Shown: positions 35,598 through 46,405, counted from the stretch's first letter. The stretch is DNA of 64,000 nucleotides from Lysobacter sp. cf310 (GCF_900114355.1 NZ_FOSS01000002.1:133464-197463); one strand, 5' to 3'. Made by a program: numbers and translations. Notes: generated from the sequence alone by a model not told the origin.

Positions 35598-36190
35598 GCC
35601 TGCGCCAGCGTCCATTCGCCCAGGTGCTCGTAGTGGGACCGCCCCTGCACGGCCAGCAAGCTGTGCACCAGCACGAAACGGTCCACCCGCCACACGATCG
35701 GTTCGATCGGCGTCGGCGCCAGCGCGCGCTCGGCGTCGCGCAGGATGGTCACGTGCGGCGCATGCGCGCGATGGCCGGATTCGATGCGCACGCCGGCCTT
35801 GGCCAGGGCCACGCCCAGGCGTTCCCACAATTCGGTCAGGCCCGGCGCGGGGTGTTCGCAACCCAGCCACCACGGGATGGCGGCGTTGCGGAAACTGCCG
35901 GCGCGATCCAGCGTGAGATCGAACGCGGGCAGATGCAGGGTCTGCGCGGCCGCGGCGGCGCGCTCGGCGATGGCCTGCGGCAGCGCGTCGAAATCGCCGA
36001 GGAACTGCAGGGTCAGGTGATAACGGTGGGCGCCGATCAGGCGCCCACCGCCCTGGTAGCGCTGACGCAAGGCCGGCGCGAGGCCGGCGATGCGCTCGCG
36101 CGTGGCCGTGTCCGGCATCAGCGCGAAGAACAAACGATGGATATCGGAACGCGCCGCAGGCGCCGGGCCGAACAAGGAGTCTTGTTGCAT
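35594..36190 (-). CDS. thpR: RNA 2',3'-cyclic phosphodiesterase (2'-5' RNA ligase family)
   Basis: A 198-residue member of the 2H phosphoesterase superfamily. The two catalytic HxT motifs are H58-L-T60 (YHLTLQFLGD) and H146-V-T148 (PHVTILRD). The enzyme opens 2',3'-cyclic phosphates on RNA ends and can ligate tRNA halves in reverse. The N-terminal DIHRLFFALMPD is the family's first strand. The stop overlaps the start of the small lipoprotein gene. A gap of 31 bases separates it from the exported HExxH protein upstream. Confidence 0.94.
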   Translation of the reverse strand: MQQDSLFGPAPAARSDIHRLFFALMPDTATRERIAGLAPALRQRYQGGGRLIGAHRYHLTLQFLGDFDALPQAIAERAAAAAQTLHLPAFDLTLDRAGSFRNAAIPWWLGCEHPAPGLTELWERLGVALAKAGVRIESGHRAHAPHVTILRDAERALAPTPIEPIVWRVDRFVLVHSLLAVQGRSHYEHLGEWTLAQA

Positions 36191-36221
36191 GCCGTCAGTT
36201 TAGCGCCCGCGCGCGGCGATC

Positions 36222-37328
36222 TCAGCTCTTCGGCGCCGCCGGCGATTCCGCCTCGCGCTTGCGGCTGTCCTCGATCAGCACCTCGCGCGCGGCGCGGCGC
36301 ACCGCCTCCGGATCGGCCTGGCGCAGATCGGTGCCGGCAGGCAGTCCCAACCTGGCCGACACATCGGCGATCACGCGCTTGTTCGCATAGGGATGCGGGT
36401 GATCGGGCTCGTCGTCCTGGGCGCGGTAGAAGCGGTCGAGCAGCTTGATGCGGGTGACGTCGGCCTTGGCCAGTTCGACCAGCTTGGCGCGGTACTCCAG
36501 CATCCACGGCGGCATGTCCGGCCAGCGCTTCAGGTCGGCGTAGTGCTGGGATTCGTGGCCGAGGAAGCTGACCTGGAAATCCTCGCCCTTGAGGTCGCCG
36601 TAAGCCGCGCGCACGGCGTACAGGCCTTCGGGCTTGGCCCAGCCGGCCGCGCCGGTGTAGCTGCAGGCGGTGTAGTGGCTCCAGCCGCGGCTGAGCCAGC
36701 CGTCCATCACGAACACCTTGACCGGCTGGCGTTCGCCGCCGGGCAGTTCGACCACGTGCTCCTGCACTTCTTGCTCGCCCCACAGGAACAGGTCGTACAG
36801 CGGCGGCGTGCGCCCCTGCAAGGGATGCAGGCCAGCCGCGCGCAACTTGGCGTTGATGCGCTCGTTCATGGCATCGAAGGCTTCGTCGCCGTCGGCCGGC
36901 GGCTTCTCGCCGATGGTGGCGGCCAGATCGGCCTTGAGCTGGGCGTCCAGGGCCGGGCGCTGGGCCGGGTCGCGCACCGCGTGCCACCAATAGCGCTGAT
37001 AGATCTCGAGCACGCGCCGGGCGTAGGGGTCGCTGACGTCGGCCGCCGTCGGCGGCGGCGGCGGCGCGCTACGCCCATGACGATCGAGCATGCAGCTGCG
37101 GAAGGCCACGTCCTTGGCGTTGAACTGTTCGACCGGCGCCGCCTGCAGGGCGGTCAACGCGGTCGGCACGTCGGCGCGCAGGGACGCGCCCAGCGCATCG
37201 CTGACCGCCTTGGCGGCGAGCGGGCCGCTGGTTTCCGGCAACGGCGCCGGCGGCGCGGCGGCGCCGCCCAAGACCCAGGCCAGCAGCAGCGGCGTGGCGA
37301 TCGCGGCGGACAACAGGGAAGGTTTCAT
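36222..37328 (-). CDS. Exported protein with HExxH metallopeptidase-like motif
   Basis: A 368-residue exported protein that I cannot assign to a named family. A signal peptide (residues 1-24) precedes a Pro-rich stretch. The feature of interest is H258-E-S-Q-H262 in FLGHESQHYADLKRWPDMP, an HExxH zinc motif, followed at E279 or E285 (LEYRAKLVELA) by a plausible third ligand, as in gluzincins. Other conserved-looking segments are FLWGEQEVQEHVVELPGGE and VFVMDGWLSRGWSHYT. The C-terminus is charged and helical. The ATG at 37328 has GGAGTTCTCGCG upstream. Peptidase activity is inference from the motif. Confidence 0.8.
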   Translation of the reverse strand: MKPSLLSAAIATPLLLAWVLGGAAAPPAPLPETSGPLAAKAVSDALGASLRADVPTALTALQAAPVEQFNAKDVAFRSCMLDRHGRSAPPPPPTAADVSDPYARRVLEIYQRYWWHAVRDPAQRPALDAQLKADLAATIGEKPPADGDEAFDAMNERINAKLRAAGLHPLQGRTPPLYDLFLWGEQEVQEHVVELPGGERQPVKVFVMDGWLSRGWSHYTACSYTGAAGWAKPEGLYAVRAAYGDLKGEDFQVSFLGHESQHYADLKRWPDMPPWMLEYRAKLVELAKADVTRIKLLDRFYRAQDDEPDHPHPYANKRVIADVSARLGLPAGTDLRQADPEAVRRAAREVLIEDSRKREAESPAAPKS

Positions 37329-37369
37329 CGCGAGAACTCCATAAGCGCTGGGGGTGCGCGTTGGAGCCA

Positions 37370-38077
37370 TTAGGCCGCGATGGCGAGCTGCCGGTCTTGT
37401 ACGTACTTGATCTGGCGCCGCAGCCGCGCCGGCGTGCAGCCGGCATGCGCGACCACGATGCGGTGCAGGTGGCTCTGATCGGCGAAGCCCGCGACCGCGG
37501 CCACCTCGGCCAGCGGCAGCGCGCCGCCCAGCAGTCGCAAGGCGTGGCGCCAGCGCGCTTCGCGGCGCAGCGCGCGCGGCGACATGCCGTAGCTGCGGCT
37601 CAGCGCGCGGCTGGCGTGCTCGGCCGAGACCCCGAGCCGGCGCGCGAGCACGCCGATCTCGTGTTCGGACTCGGCCATGCCGCGCAGCAGTTCGCCCTGC
37701 CAGTCCGGCAGCTCGGGCGCGGCCTGCGGACGCGCGCAGGCCAGCAGTTCCGACAAGCGCTGCGGGCAACGTTCGAACACCTCGACCGCCTCGCGCAGGT
37801 CGTGCACTTCCCAGGCGCTGGCGGCCGGCTCGAAACTGCCGGCTGCGAGTTCGATATTGATCGCGCTGGCGCCGAGTCCGCCGAAGCGGTCGCCGTGGGC
37901 GTGGAAGGCCGGGTGCAGCACCAGGGTGCCCGGCCGGCACGGCAGCGGTCCGTCGAGACTGGATTCGGTGTAGTCGCCGTCCAGCACCAGCGCGGCATAC
38001 GGCGCGCTATGCCGATGGGTCGCCAAGGTCGCGCCGCGCTCGTGGCGGGTGCGGTAGGCGCTGCCGATCGACTTCAC
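37370..38077 (-). CDS. AraC-family transcriptional regulator
   Basis: A 235-residue regulator with an N-terminal cupin-like sensing domain (THRHSAPYAALVLDGDYTESS) and a C-terminal double helix-turn-helix: IGVLARRLGVSAEHASRALSRSYGMSP then LPLAEVAAVAGFADQSHLHRIVVAHAGCTPARLR. The start is a GTG at 38077 preceded by GGAGCCGCCCAA. It overlaps the stop of the upstream SRPBCC gene (GTGA), so the two are translated together; it may regulate that gene in response to a small ligand. The target cannot be identified. Confidence 0.9.
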   Translation of the reverse strand: MKSIGSAYRTRHERGATLATHRHSAPYAALVLDGDYTESSLDGPLPCRPGTLVLHPAFHAHGDRFGGLGASAINIELAAGSFEPAASAWEVHDLREAVEVFERCPQRLSELLACARPQAAPELPDWQGELLRGMAESEHEIGVLARRLGVSAEHASRALSRSYGMSPRALRREARWRHALRLLGGALPLAEVAAVAGFADQSHLHRIVVAHAGCTPARLRRQIKYVQDRQLAIAA

Positions 38078-38646
38078 TTGGGCGGCTCCTGAGCACCGCC
38101 CGCGCCGCGCGCCTCGGGCTTGCGCAGGTAGTCGGCCAAACCGCCGAGTTGCAGGCCCTGGACCTTGTCGATCACCGGCACGAACTTGCTCAGATCGTCC
38201 GGGGTGTAGCCGCCGGCGCGGTAAGCCAGGGTGATGCGGGTGCCGCCGTCGACGGGCGCCAGCCGGAATTCCATCGCGCCGTTCAAGCCCATGCCCTGCA
38301 GCGGGCCCAGCCCGCCGAGCAGGCGCAGGGTCTTGCCGGGATCGACGAAGCTCACGGTCATGTGCAGCGCCTGCTGCCGACCGTCCAGGCCGACCTCGCA
38401 AAAGCAGCCGCCGGCGCGCGGCTCGATCGACAGCCGCGACGCCTTGCCCCACCAGGTGTGGTCCTTCGGCCACCAGCGATCGACGTCGCCGACCAGCGCC
38501 TTCCAGGCGGTGGCGGGGTCGACCGGCACGACCTGCTCGTTCTCGATGCTGAAGCCGTTCGCGGCGACGTCCTTGACCGCGGCCGTGGCCGTGCCGCCGA
38601 CGATCAGCAGCAGCGCCGCGGCGCATGCGATTGCGATCCGACCCAT
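38074..38646 (-). CDS. Exported SRPBCC-fold (START-like) protein
   Basis: A 190-residue protein with a signal peptide (residues 1-23, TATAAV) and an SRPBCC domain: VVPVDPATAWKALVGDVDRWWPKDHTW near the N-terminus, then EVGLDGRQQALHMTVSFVDPG and a long C-terminal helix (FVPVIDKVQGLQLGGLADYL). SRPBCC proteins bind hydrophobic ligands in a deep pocket. An exported version is less common than the cytoplasmic form. The ATG at 38646 follows GAGGAGGGCGGCT. It is coupled to the AraC gene downstream. Confidence 0.87.
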   Translation of the reverse strand: MGRIAIACAAALLLIVGGTATAAVKDVAANGFSIENEQVVPVDPATAWKALVGDVDRWWPKDHTWWGKASRLSIEPRAGGCFCEVGLDGRQQALHMTVSFVDPGKTLRLLGGLGPLQGMGLNGAMEFRLAPVDGGTRITLAYRAGGYTPDDLSKFVPVIDKVQGLQLGGLADYLRKPEARGAGGAQEPPK

Positions 38647-38745
38647 AGCCGCCCTCCTCTCGCCTGGCCGCGACGGGCCGATGCGGCGATTAGGAACCGC
38701 GGCCCGGCCGCCGCGCAAGCGACGGAAGTTGGGGTCGGCGCGGCC

Positions 38746-40650
38746 TCAGGCGTCCAGTTCGCTCCAACGTGCATACGCGGCGTCCAACTCGGCCTGGGTC
38801 TGCGCCAGGGTCGCGTTGTGCGCGTTGATCGCGGCGCTGTCGCGTTGGTAGAACGCCGGCTCGTTCATCTGCTCGGTCAGTTCGGCCAGGCGCGTTTCCA
38901 GTTGCTCGATGCGCAACGGCAACTGTTCCAACTCGCGCGCTTCCTTGTAGCTGAGCTTGCGCTTGGCCGCCGGCGCCGCGGCTTCGGCCTTGGCCGGCTC
39001 GGGCTTGCCGGCGCCGAGCGCGCTCGCGGCGGGCTTGGCCGCGCCGACCGAGGCCACCGGCCGCTGCCGCAGCCAGTCGGTATAGCCGCCCACGTACTCG
39101 CCGACCCGGCCCTCGCCTTCCATCACCAGGGTCGAGGTCACCACGTTGTCGAGGAAGTCGCGGTCGTGGCTGACCAGCAGCAAGGTGCCGGGGTAGTCGC
39201 CCAGCAGCTCTTCCAGCAGTTCCAGCGTTTCCACGTCCAGATCGTTGGTCGGTTCGTCCATCACCAGCAGGTTGGACGGCTGCGCGAACAGCTTGGCCAG
39301 CAGCAGGCGGTTGCGCTCGCCGCCCGACAGGCGGGTGATCGGCGCGCGCGCGCGTTCGGGCGTGAACAGGAAATCCTGCAGATAGCCGATCACGTGCTTG
39401 CTCTTGCCGCCGACCTCGACGAACTCGCGGCCCTCGGCCACGTTCTCGATCGCGTTCCAGTCCTCGCGCAGGGTCGCGCGGTACTGGTCGAAGTAGGCGA
39501 CCTGCAGCTTGCTGCCTTCGCGCACTTCGCCGGACTTGGGCTGCAGATCGCCGAGCAGGACCTTGAGCAAGGTGGTCTTGCCGCTGCCGTTGGGCCCGAT
39601 CAGGCCGATGCGGTCGCCGCGGAAGATCGTGGTGGACACGTCGCGCAATAGCGGCTTGCCGCCGAAATCGAACGACACCGCCTTGGTCTCCACGACTTTG
39701 CGGCCGGAGGCTTCGTTCTGGGCGAAGTCCATGCGCACGTTGCCGACCGTGTCGCGCCGGGCCTGGCGTTCCATGCGCATCGCCTTGAGGCGGCGCACTC
39801 GGCCTTCGTCGCGGGTGCGGCGGGCCTTGATGCCCTGGCGGATCCAGACCTCTTCCTGCGCCAGCAGCTTGTCGAAGCGCGCGTTCTCCTGCGCTTCGGC
39901 GTTCAGGCGCTCCTCGCGGCGACGCACGTAGTTGTCCCAGTCGCCGGGCCAGCTGGTGACCTGGCCGCGGTCGATCTCGACGATGCGGGTCGCCAGCGCG
40001 CGCAGGAAGCGGCGGTCGTGGGTCACGAACACCAGCGCGCCCTGCCAGGACTTGAGGAACTGTTCCAGCCAGTCGATGGCTTCGATGTCGAGATGGTTGG
40101 TCGGCTCGTCCAGCAGCAGCAGATCCGGCGCCGAGACCAGCGCGCGCGCCAGCAGCACACGCCGTTTCATGCCGCCGGACAGGCCGGAGAACTCGACTTC
40201 GCCGTCCAGGTCGAGCCGGGCCAGGGTTTCGGTGACCCGCTGATCCAGGCCCCAGCCGTGGGCGGCCTCGATCTTGGTCTGGACCGCGGCGACCGCGTCG
40301 GCGTCGTAGTGGTCGGCGTGGGTCAGGTGGTGGTATTCGGCCAGCCAGTGGCCGAGCTCGCCCAGGCCGTCGGCGACCACGTCGAAGACGGTGCCGTTGG
40401 CGCCGGGCGGGACTTCCTGTTCGAGCCGGGCGATACGGGTATTGCCGTCGCGACGGCCGCCGTCGACCAGGATGCGGCCGTCGTCGGGCTGGATCTCCCC
40501 GGCCAGCAGTTTCATGAGCGTGGACTTGCCCGCGCCGTTGCGACCGATCAGGGCGATGCGTTCGCCAGGTTCGATGGACAGTTCGACGTTTTCGAGCAGG
40601 AGCGGGCCGCCGACGCTGTAGTCGACGTTCTGAACGGTGATCAAAGGCAT
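38746..40650 (-). CDS. uup: ABC-F family ATPase Uup
   Basis: A 634-residue soluble ABC protein with two nucleotide-binding domains and no membrane domain. The first has Walker A GRNGAGKST and signature LSGGMKRR; the second has GPNGSGKTT and LSGGERNR. The linker between them (about residues 240-315) is charged, and the C-terminal coiled-coil domain (TRLAELTEQMNEPAFYQRD and following) is the DNA-binding tail typical of Uup. ABC-F proteins act on the ribosome or, for Uup, on branched DNA and precise transposon excision. It is transcribed upstream of the SRPBCC/AraC pair. Confidence 0.94.
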   Translation of the reverse strand: MPLITVQNVDYSVGGPLLLENVELSIEPGERIALIGRNGAGKSTLMKLLAGEIQPDDGRILVDGGRRDGNTRIARLEQEVPPGANGTVFDVVADGLGELGHWLAEYHHLTHADHYDADAVAAVQTKIEAAHGWGLDQRVTETLARLDLDGEVEFSGLSGGMKRRVLLARALVSAPDLLLLDEPTNHLDIEAIDWLEQFLKSWQGALVFVTHDRRFLRALATRIVEIDRGQVTSWPGDWDNYVRRREERLNAEAQENARFDKLLAQEEVWIRQGIKARRTRDEGRVRRLKAMRMERQARRDTVGNVRMDFAQNEASGRKVVETKAVSFDFGGKPLLRDVSTTIFRGDRIGLIGPNGSGKTTLLKVLLGDLQPKSGEVREGSKLQVAYFDQYRATLREDWNAIENVAEGREFVEVGGKSKHVIGYLQDFLFTPERARAPITRLSGGERNRLLLAKLFAQPSNLLVMDEPTNDLDVETLELLEELLGDYPGTLLLVSHDRDFLDNVVTSTLVMEGEGRVGEYVGGYTDWLRQRPVASVGAAKPAASALGAGKPEPAKAEAAAPAAKRKLSYKEARELEQLPLRIEQLETRLAELTEQMNEPAFYQRDSAAINAHNATLAQTQAELDAAYARWSELDA

Positions 40651-40779
40651 CCGACCATTGTAGCCGGGGCGCACGCTCCGGCGCGGTCCGGGCGCGCGCC
40701 GGATGCCGGCGCGGCGCATACTGGGGCCTCGCCGCCGGCATGGTGCTGCGGCCACCGTCACCGAATCGAGGAGCCTGCC

Positions 40780-40896
40780 ATGAGCAAGGGCTTGGACCGC
40801 AAGAAAGAAACCAAGAAGAAACCGACCAAGACGATCAAGGAAAAGCGCGCCGAGAAGAACGAAAAGAAGGCCACCAAGGGCTTTGCGCCGACCTGA
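40780..40896 (+). CDS. Tiny Lys-rich basic protein (38 aa)
   Basis: A 38-residue protein (MSKGLDRKKETKKKPTKTIK...) with a GAGGAGCCTGCC ribosome-binding site before the ATG at 40780. Nearly half the residues are Lys or Arg with Glu, so it may be an intrinsically disordered nucleic-acid- or ribosome-associated peptide. Similar tiny proteins are recurrent in pseudomonads and xanthomonads, from memory of genome annotations. It is divergent from uup. REP repeats follow. Confidence 0.72.
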   Translation: MSKGLDRKKETKKKPTKTIKEKRAEKNEKKATKGFAPT

Positions 40897-41088
40897 TCGC
40901 GCGTCGCCGGCCCCCGCGGCCGGCCGGATCGCCGATCCACCCCGCCGCCCGCGCCTGTGCGCGGGCGTGCTTCAGGACCCTCAAGCAAGCCGGGCCCAGC
41001 CACCGAGCCCGCTGACGCTATTCGTCGGCATGCCCCACGCCTCGGGGTAGCAGCGCGCAAACACTCGCAAGACCGCGCCCCCGATTCC

Positions 41089-41790
41089 TGTGGGAGCGGC
41101 GTAAGCCGCGATCGCGCCGCCGCGCACCCCAGCGCCACCGGCGCCCACTGACGAATCGCGGCTTACGCCGCTCCCACAGAGAGCAGGCGCTGATCTACCG
41201 CGCCTAAGGGTAGGAGCGGCGCAAGCCGTGACCACGTCACCACACACCCCAGCGTCGCCGGCCTTCGAGTTCGCGCGTCGCGGCTTACGCCGCTCCCACA
41301 GAGAGCAGGCGCTGATCTACCGAGCCCAGGGGTAGGAGCGGCGCAAGCCGCGACCACGTCACCACACACCCCAGCGTCGCCGGCCTTCGGGTTCGCGCGT
41401 CGCGGCTTACGCCGCTCCTACCCCGAGAGCTCGAGCGCGCGCGACCACTCGCAAGGCCGCGCCCCTGCTTCCTGTGGGAGCGGGCGGTGAGCCACGGTGC
41501 CTGGAGGCTAGGAGCGGCGTAAGCCGCGATCGCGCCACCGCACACCCCAGCGCCACCGGCGCCCACCGACGAATCGCGGCTTACGCCGCTCCCACAGAGA
41601 GCAGGTGCTGATCCGCCGCGCCTAGAGGTAGGAGCGGCGCAAGCCGCGACCACGTCACCACACACCCCAGCGTCGCCGGCCTTCGAGTTCGCGCGTCGCG
41701 GCTTGCGCCGCTCCTACCCCGAGACCTCGAGCGCGCGCGACCACTCGCAAAACCGCGCCCCTGCTTCCTGTGGGAGCAGCGGCTTGCGCC
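41089..41790. repeat. Large REP array between the 38-aa gene and selO
   Basis: Alternating plus and minus REP units fill this gap: plus copies at about 41089, 41209, 41331, 41508 and 41628; inverted copies at about 41153, 41275, 41398, 41573 and 41694; degenerate plus copies at about 41473 and 41769. Spacers recur (CACCACACACCCCAGCGTCG at several sites), so the array grew by duplication of plus/minus pairs with a period near 120 bp. No gene is supported in 40897-41830. Units have the GTAGGAG or GTGGGAG head and GCGGC...GCCGC stem. Confidence 0.88.
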
Positions 41791-41830
41791 GCCGTCGAGC
41801 CGACCGTCGCTGCCGCGACGGCATCCGACT

Positions 41831-43387
<1,557 letters not shown>

Positions 43388-43388
43388 C

Positions 43389-44066
43389 TCAGCCCAGCAC
43401 GTCGAAGGGGCCGCCGCGCTCCAGCGCGCGCTGGTAGGCGGGCCGGGCGTGGATGCGTTCGAGGAAGGCACGCATGTGCGGGCGGTCGCCACCCGCGCGC
43501 GCGACCGCGGCCTCGACCGGGAAGCTCATCTGGATGTCGGCGATGCCGAAGCGCTCGCCGGCGAACCAGGCGTGACGGCCCAGCTCGGCCTCGATGTAGT
43601 CCAGGTGCAGCTTGAGCTGCGGTCCGACGAAGCTGGACATGGCCTTGTCGGCGATCCCGCGCGCCACCGGCTTGGCGAAGAACGGCATCGGCGCGCGTTT
43701 CAGGCGCGCGAACACCAGACTCAGCAGCAGCGGCGGCATCGCCGAGCCCTCGGCGTAGTGCAGCCAGTAGCGGCAACGCAGGCGTTCGGGCGCGTCCAGC
43801 GGCGCCGGCGGCGGGCTGTAGCGATGCTCGCCGTCGTAGCGTTCGGCCAGGTATTCCAGGATCGCGGCCGACTCGGCCAGGACCCGCTCGCCGTCCTCCA
43901 GCACCGGCGATTTGCCCAGCGGGTGGATGCGGCGCAGTTCCGGCGGCGCCAGCATGGTCTGGGCGTCGCGCTGATAGCGCACGACCTCGTAGGGCAGTTC
44001 CAGCTCTTCCAGCAGCCAGAGCACGCGCTGCGAGCGCGAATTGTTCAGATGATGGACGCGGATCAT
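43389..44066 (-). CDS. Glutathione S-transferase (upstream of selO)
   Basis: A 225-residue GST. The thioredoxin-like domain begins [21 protein letters not shown] and contains [24 protein letters not shown]. The C-terminal domain includes [20 protein letters not shown]. It resembles the yeast-type/Omega-like bacterial GSTs with SRSQR at the active-site turn. The gene stop is one base before the selO start, so both are translated from one message. Conjugation substrate unknown. The ATG at 44066 lies 115 bases from the divergent small basic protein gene. Confidence 0.92.
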   Translation of the reverse strand: MIRVHHLNNSRSQRVLWLLEELELPYEVVRYQRDAQTMLAPPELRRIHPLGKSPVLEDGERVLAESAAILEYLAERYDGEHRYSPPPAPLDAPERLRCRYWLHYAEGSAMPPLLLSLVFARLKRAPMPFFAKPVARGIADKAMSSFVGPQLKLHLDYIEAELGRHAWFAGERFGIADIQMSFPVEAAVARAGGDRPHMRAFLERIHARPAYQRALERGGPFDVLG

Positions 44067-44181
44067 GAGGGCCTGGGCGGTGGGGTCCGGGCCCATGGTA
44101 GCGGTCGCCGCCGATCGGCGATTCGGCTCCCGGGGCGCGCATGGCCTAGACTGGCGGCATTCCCCATCGAGATCGCCATAC

Positions 44182-44340
44182 ATGGCCAAGCCCAATTACT
44201 CGTTCGAGAAGCGCCAGCGCGAGATCGCCAAGAAGAAGAAGCAGGACGAAAAGGCGGCCAAGAAGGCCGCGGCCAAGGACACCGGCGCGCCGGCCGATCC
44301 CAGCGGCGGCCCCCGCGACGGCGAACGCGGCAACGGCTGA
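44182..44340 (+). CDS. Small Lys-rich protein (52 aa)
   Basis: A 52-residue charged protein starting [20 protein letters not shown], then Ala/Lys ([13 protein letters not shown]) and a Gly/Pro/Asp tail. It resembles other disordered basic peptides of this genome (see 40780-40896) but is distinct. No strong ribosome-binding site precedes the ATG. It may bind nucleic acid by charge; nothing firmer can be said. It is divergent from the GST-selO pair and precedes yaiI. Confidence 0.65.
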   Translation: MAKPNYSFEKRQREIAKKKKQDEKAAKKAAAKDTGAPADPSGGPRDGERGNG

Positions 44341-44468
44341 GCCCTGCCCCGGGCCGAGGCGACGTCGGTCGCCCGCCCCGTCTCAGCCAGCGCAGGCGCG
44401 CGGACCCCGCTGTCCGCCCCGCCTCCCCCGGCGCAGCCGCCACGGCCGCGCCCGCGAATCCTCTTCCG

Positions 44469-44957
44469 ATGACCGACGCCCCCGACCCTGCCGCGCCGCC
44501 GCCGGGCCTGCAGATCTGGGTCGATGCCGATGCCTGCCCCGGGGTGATCCGCGAGATCCTGTTCCGCGCCGCCGAACGCGCGCGCATCCAGGTCACCCTG
44601 GTCGCCAACCAGTGGCTGCGCACGCCCGGCTCGCGCTACGTGCGCGCGATCCAGGTGCCGTCCGGCCTGGACGTGGCCGACAACGAGATCGTGCAGCGCG
44701 TCGCCGCCGGCGACCTGGTGGTCACCCAGGACATCCCGCTGGCCGCGTTGGTGCTGGAAAAACACGCGGTCGCGCTGAATCCGCGCGGCGACCTCTACAC
44801 CGCCGACAACATCGCCCAGCGCCTGTCGATGCGTAATTTCATGGACGAACTGCGCGGCGCCGGCGTGCAGACCGGCGGCCCGCCGGTGTTCCATGCGCGC
44901 GATCGCCAGGCCTTCGCCAACCAACTCGATCGCTGGCTGGCGCGAAGTCGCGCTTGA
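44469..44957 (+). CDS. yaiI: YaiI/YqxD (DUF188) family protein
   Basis: A 162-residue conserved protein. It opens with the family motif [16 protein letters not shown], with WVDADACP corresponding to the acidic PIN-like strand, followed by [32 protein letters not shown] and [29 protein letters not shown]. Members have a PIN-domain-like fold and are suspected nucleases, unproven. The gene lies 128 bases after the small basic protein and 52 bases before a secreted amidohydrolase on the same strand; a shared transcript is possible. Confidence 0.93.
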   Translation: MTDAPDPAAPPPGLQIWVDADACPGVIREILFRAAERARIQVTLVANQWLRTPGSRYVRAIQVPSGLDVADNEIVQRVAAGDLVVTQDIPLAALVLEKHAVALNPRGDLYTADNIAQRLSMRNFMDELRGAGVQTGGPPVFHARDRQAFANQLDRWLARSRA

Positions 44958-45009
44958 AGCCCGGCGCGCGCGGGTATGCTCGGGTCTACACGTCCAGCCG
45001 AGCCCGACG

Positions 45010-46362
45010 ATGACCCCGAACCCGCGCCGCCCCGCTCTGTCCGCCTGGTGCCTGCCCGCGTTGCTGGCCTGTCTGCCCTTGGCGGCATCCGCGCAGAACG
45101 CCGACTGGACCCTGGTCCACGCCGGCCGCCTGCTCGACCGCCCCGGCCAGGCGCCGCGCGGCGCCAGCACCCTGCTGCTGCGCGCCGGACGCGTGGAAGC
45201 GGTGCGCGACGGCTACCAGGACGCTGCCGCGTTCGCCGGCGTGCCCGCCGACGCGACCGTGCTGGACCTGCGCGACCGCTACGTGCTGCCGGGCCTGATC
45301 GACTGCCACGTGCACCTGGTCTCGGACAAAGCCGGCGTCGAAGGCCAGCTCGACAGCGTCTCCGGCAGCGTCGCCGACCACGCCTTCGAAGCCGCGGTCA
45401 ACGCGCGCAAGACCCTGCATGCCGGCTTCACCACGGTGCGCAACCTGGGCGACAGCGACGGCGTGACCCTGGCCCTGCGCGACGCGGTCGCGGCCGGCAA
45501 GCTGCCGGGGCCGCGCATCCTCGACGCCGGTTCGGCGATCTCGACCACCGCCGGCCACATGGACCCGACCCTGGGCTTTCGCGAGGACCTGCACGCCGCC
45601 TTGGACGTGCACGGCAACACCTGCGACGGCGCCGACGACTGCCGGCGCGCGGTGCGCCGGCAGATCGCGCGCGGCGTCGACGTGATCAAGATCGCCACCA
45701 CCGGCGGCGTCAACAGCCGTATCGGCGCCGGCCTGGGCCAGCAGATGTTCGACGACGAGGCGCGCGCCATCGTCGAAACCGCGCACCTGTACCGCAAGAA
45801 GGTCGCGGTGCACGCGCATGGCGCCGACGGCATCGCGGTCGCGTTGCGCGCGGGCGCCGATTCGATCGAGCACGGCACCCTGCTGGACCGCGAGGACATC
45901 GCCCTGTTCCGCAAGACCGGCGCTTACTACGTGCCCACGCTGTCGACGGTCAACGGCTACAAGGAACGCCTGGCCAGGAACCCGCAGGCCTATACCGGCG
46001 AAGTGCGGGCCAAGATCGAGTGGCGCATCGGCATCACCGGCAAGGCCCTGGAAGTGGCCGTGCCGGCCGGCGTGAAGATCGCCTTCGGCACCGACGCCGG
46101 CGTCAGCCTGCACGGCCGCAACGCCGACGAATTCGAGCTCATGGTCGCCCACGGCATGAGCGCGCCGCAGGCGATCCAGGCCGCGACCGTGAATGCCGCC
46201 GACCTGCTGGGCCTGTCCGACCAGGTCGGCAGCCTGGAACCGGGCAAGCGCGCCGATCTGATCGCGGTGAGCGGCGACCCGCTGCAGGACGTGACCGTGC
46301 TCAAGCGGGTCGAGTGGGTGATGAAGGACGGGCGGGTCGAGAAGGACGCCCGGGCGCGCTGA
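45010..46362 (+). CDS. Secreted amidohydrolase (Xaa-Pro-dipeptidase-like group)
   Basis: A 450-residue exported metal hydrolase of the amidohydrolase superfamily. The signal peptide ends near AASAQ (residue 28). Metal-binding motifs are IDCHVHL near residue 100, a lysine in VDVIKIATTGGVNSRIG, VAVHAHGADGI, IEHGTLLDRED and FGTDAGVSLHG; the ending KRADLIAVSGDPLQDV is typical of the imidazolonepropionase/prolidase subgroup. Such enzymes include secreted prolidases and N-acyl hydrolases. It is shorter than and only distantly similar to the amidohydrolase at 12275-14368 and lacks its N-terminal domain. Confidence 0.92.
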   Translation: MTPNPRRPALSAWCLPALLACLPLAASAQNADWTLVHAGRLLDRPGQAPRGASTLLLRAGRVEAVRDGYQDAAAFAGVPADATVLDLRDRYVLPGLIDCHVHLVSDKAGVEGQLDSVSGSVADHAFEAAVNARKTLHAGFTTVRNLGDSDGVTLALRDAVAAGKLPGPRILDAGSAISTTAGHMDPTLGFREDLHAALDVHGNTCDGADDCRRAVRRQIARGVDVIKIATTGGVNSRIGAGLGQQMFDDEARAIVETAHLYRKKVAVHAHGADGIAVALRAGADSIEHGTLLDREDIALFRKTGAYYVPTLSTVNGYKERLARNPQAYTGEVRAKIEWRIGITGKALEVAVPAGVKIAFGTDAGVSLHGRNADEFELMVAHGMSAPQAIQAATVNAADLLGLSDQVGSLEPGKRADLIAVSGDPLQDVTVLKRVEWVMKDGRVEKDARAR

Positions 46363-46405
46363 GGCGCGGATATCGCCCGCCGCGGCCCTCCCATCTTTGG
46401 CTCGT

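Noticed and set aside
41089-41790. Regularly spaced repeats considered as a CRISPR array
   Set aside because: Units alternate in orientation, differ in length, and spacers recur; there are no cas genes. This is REP-type.
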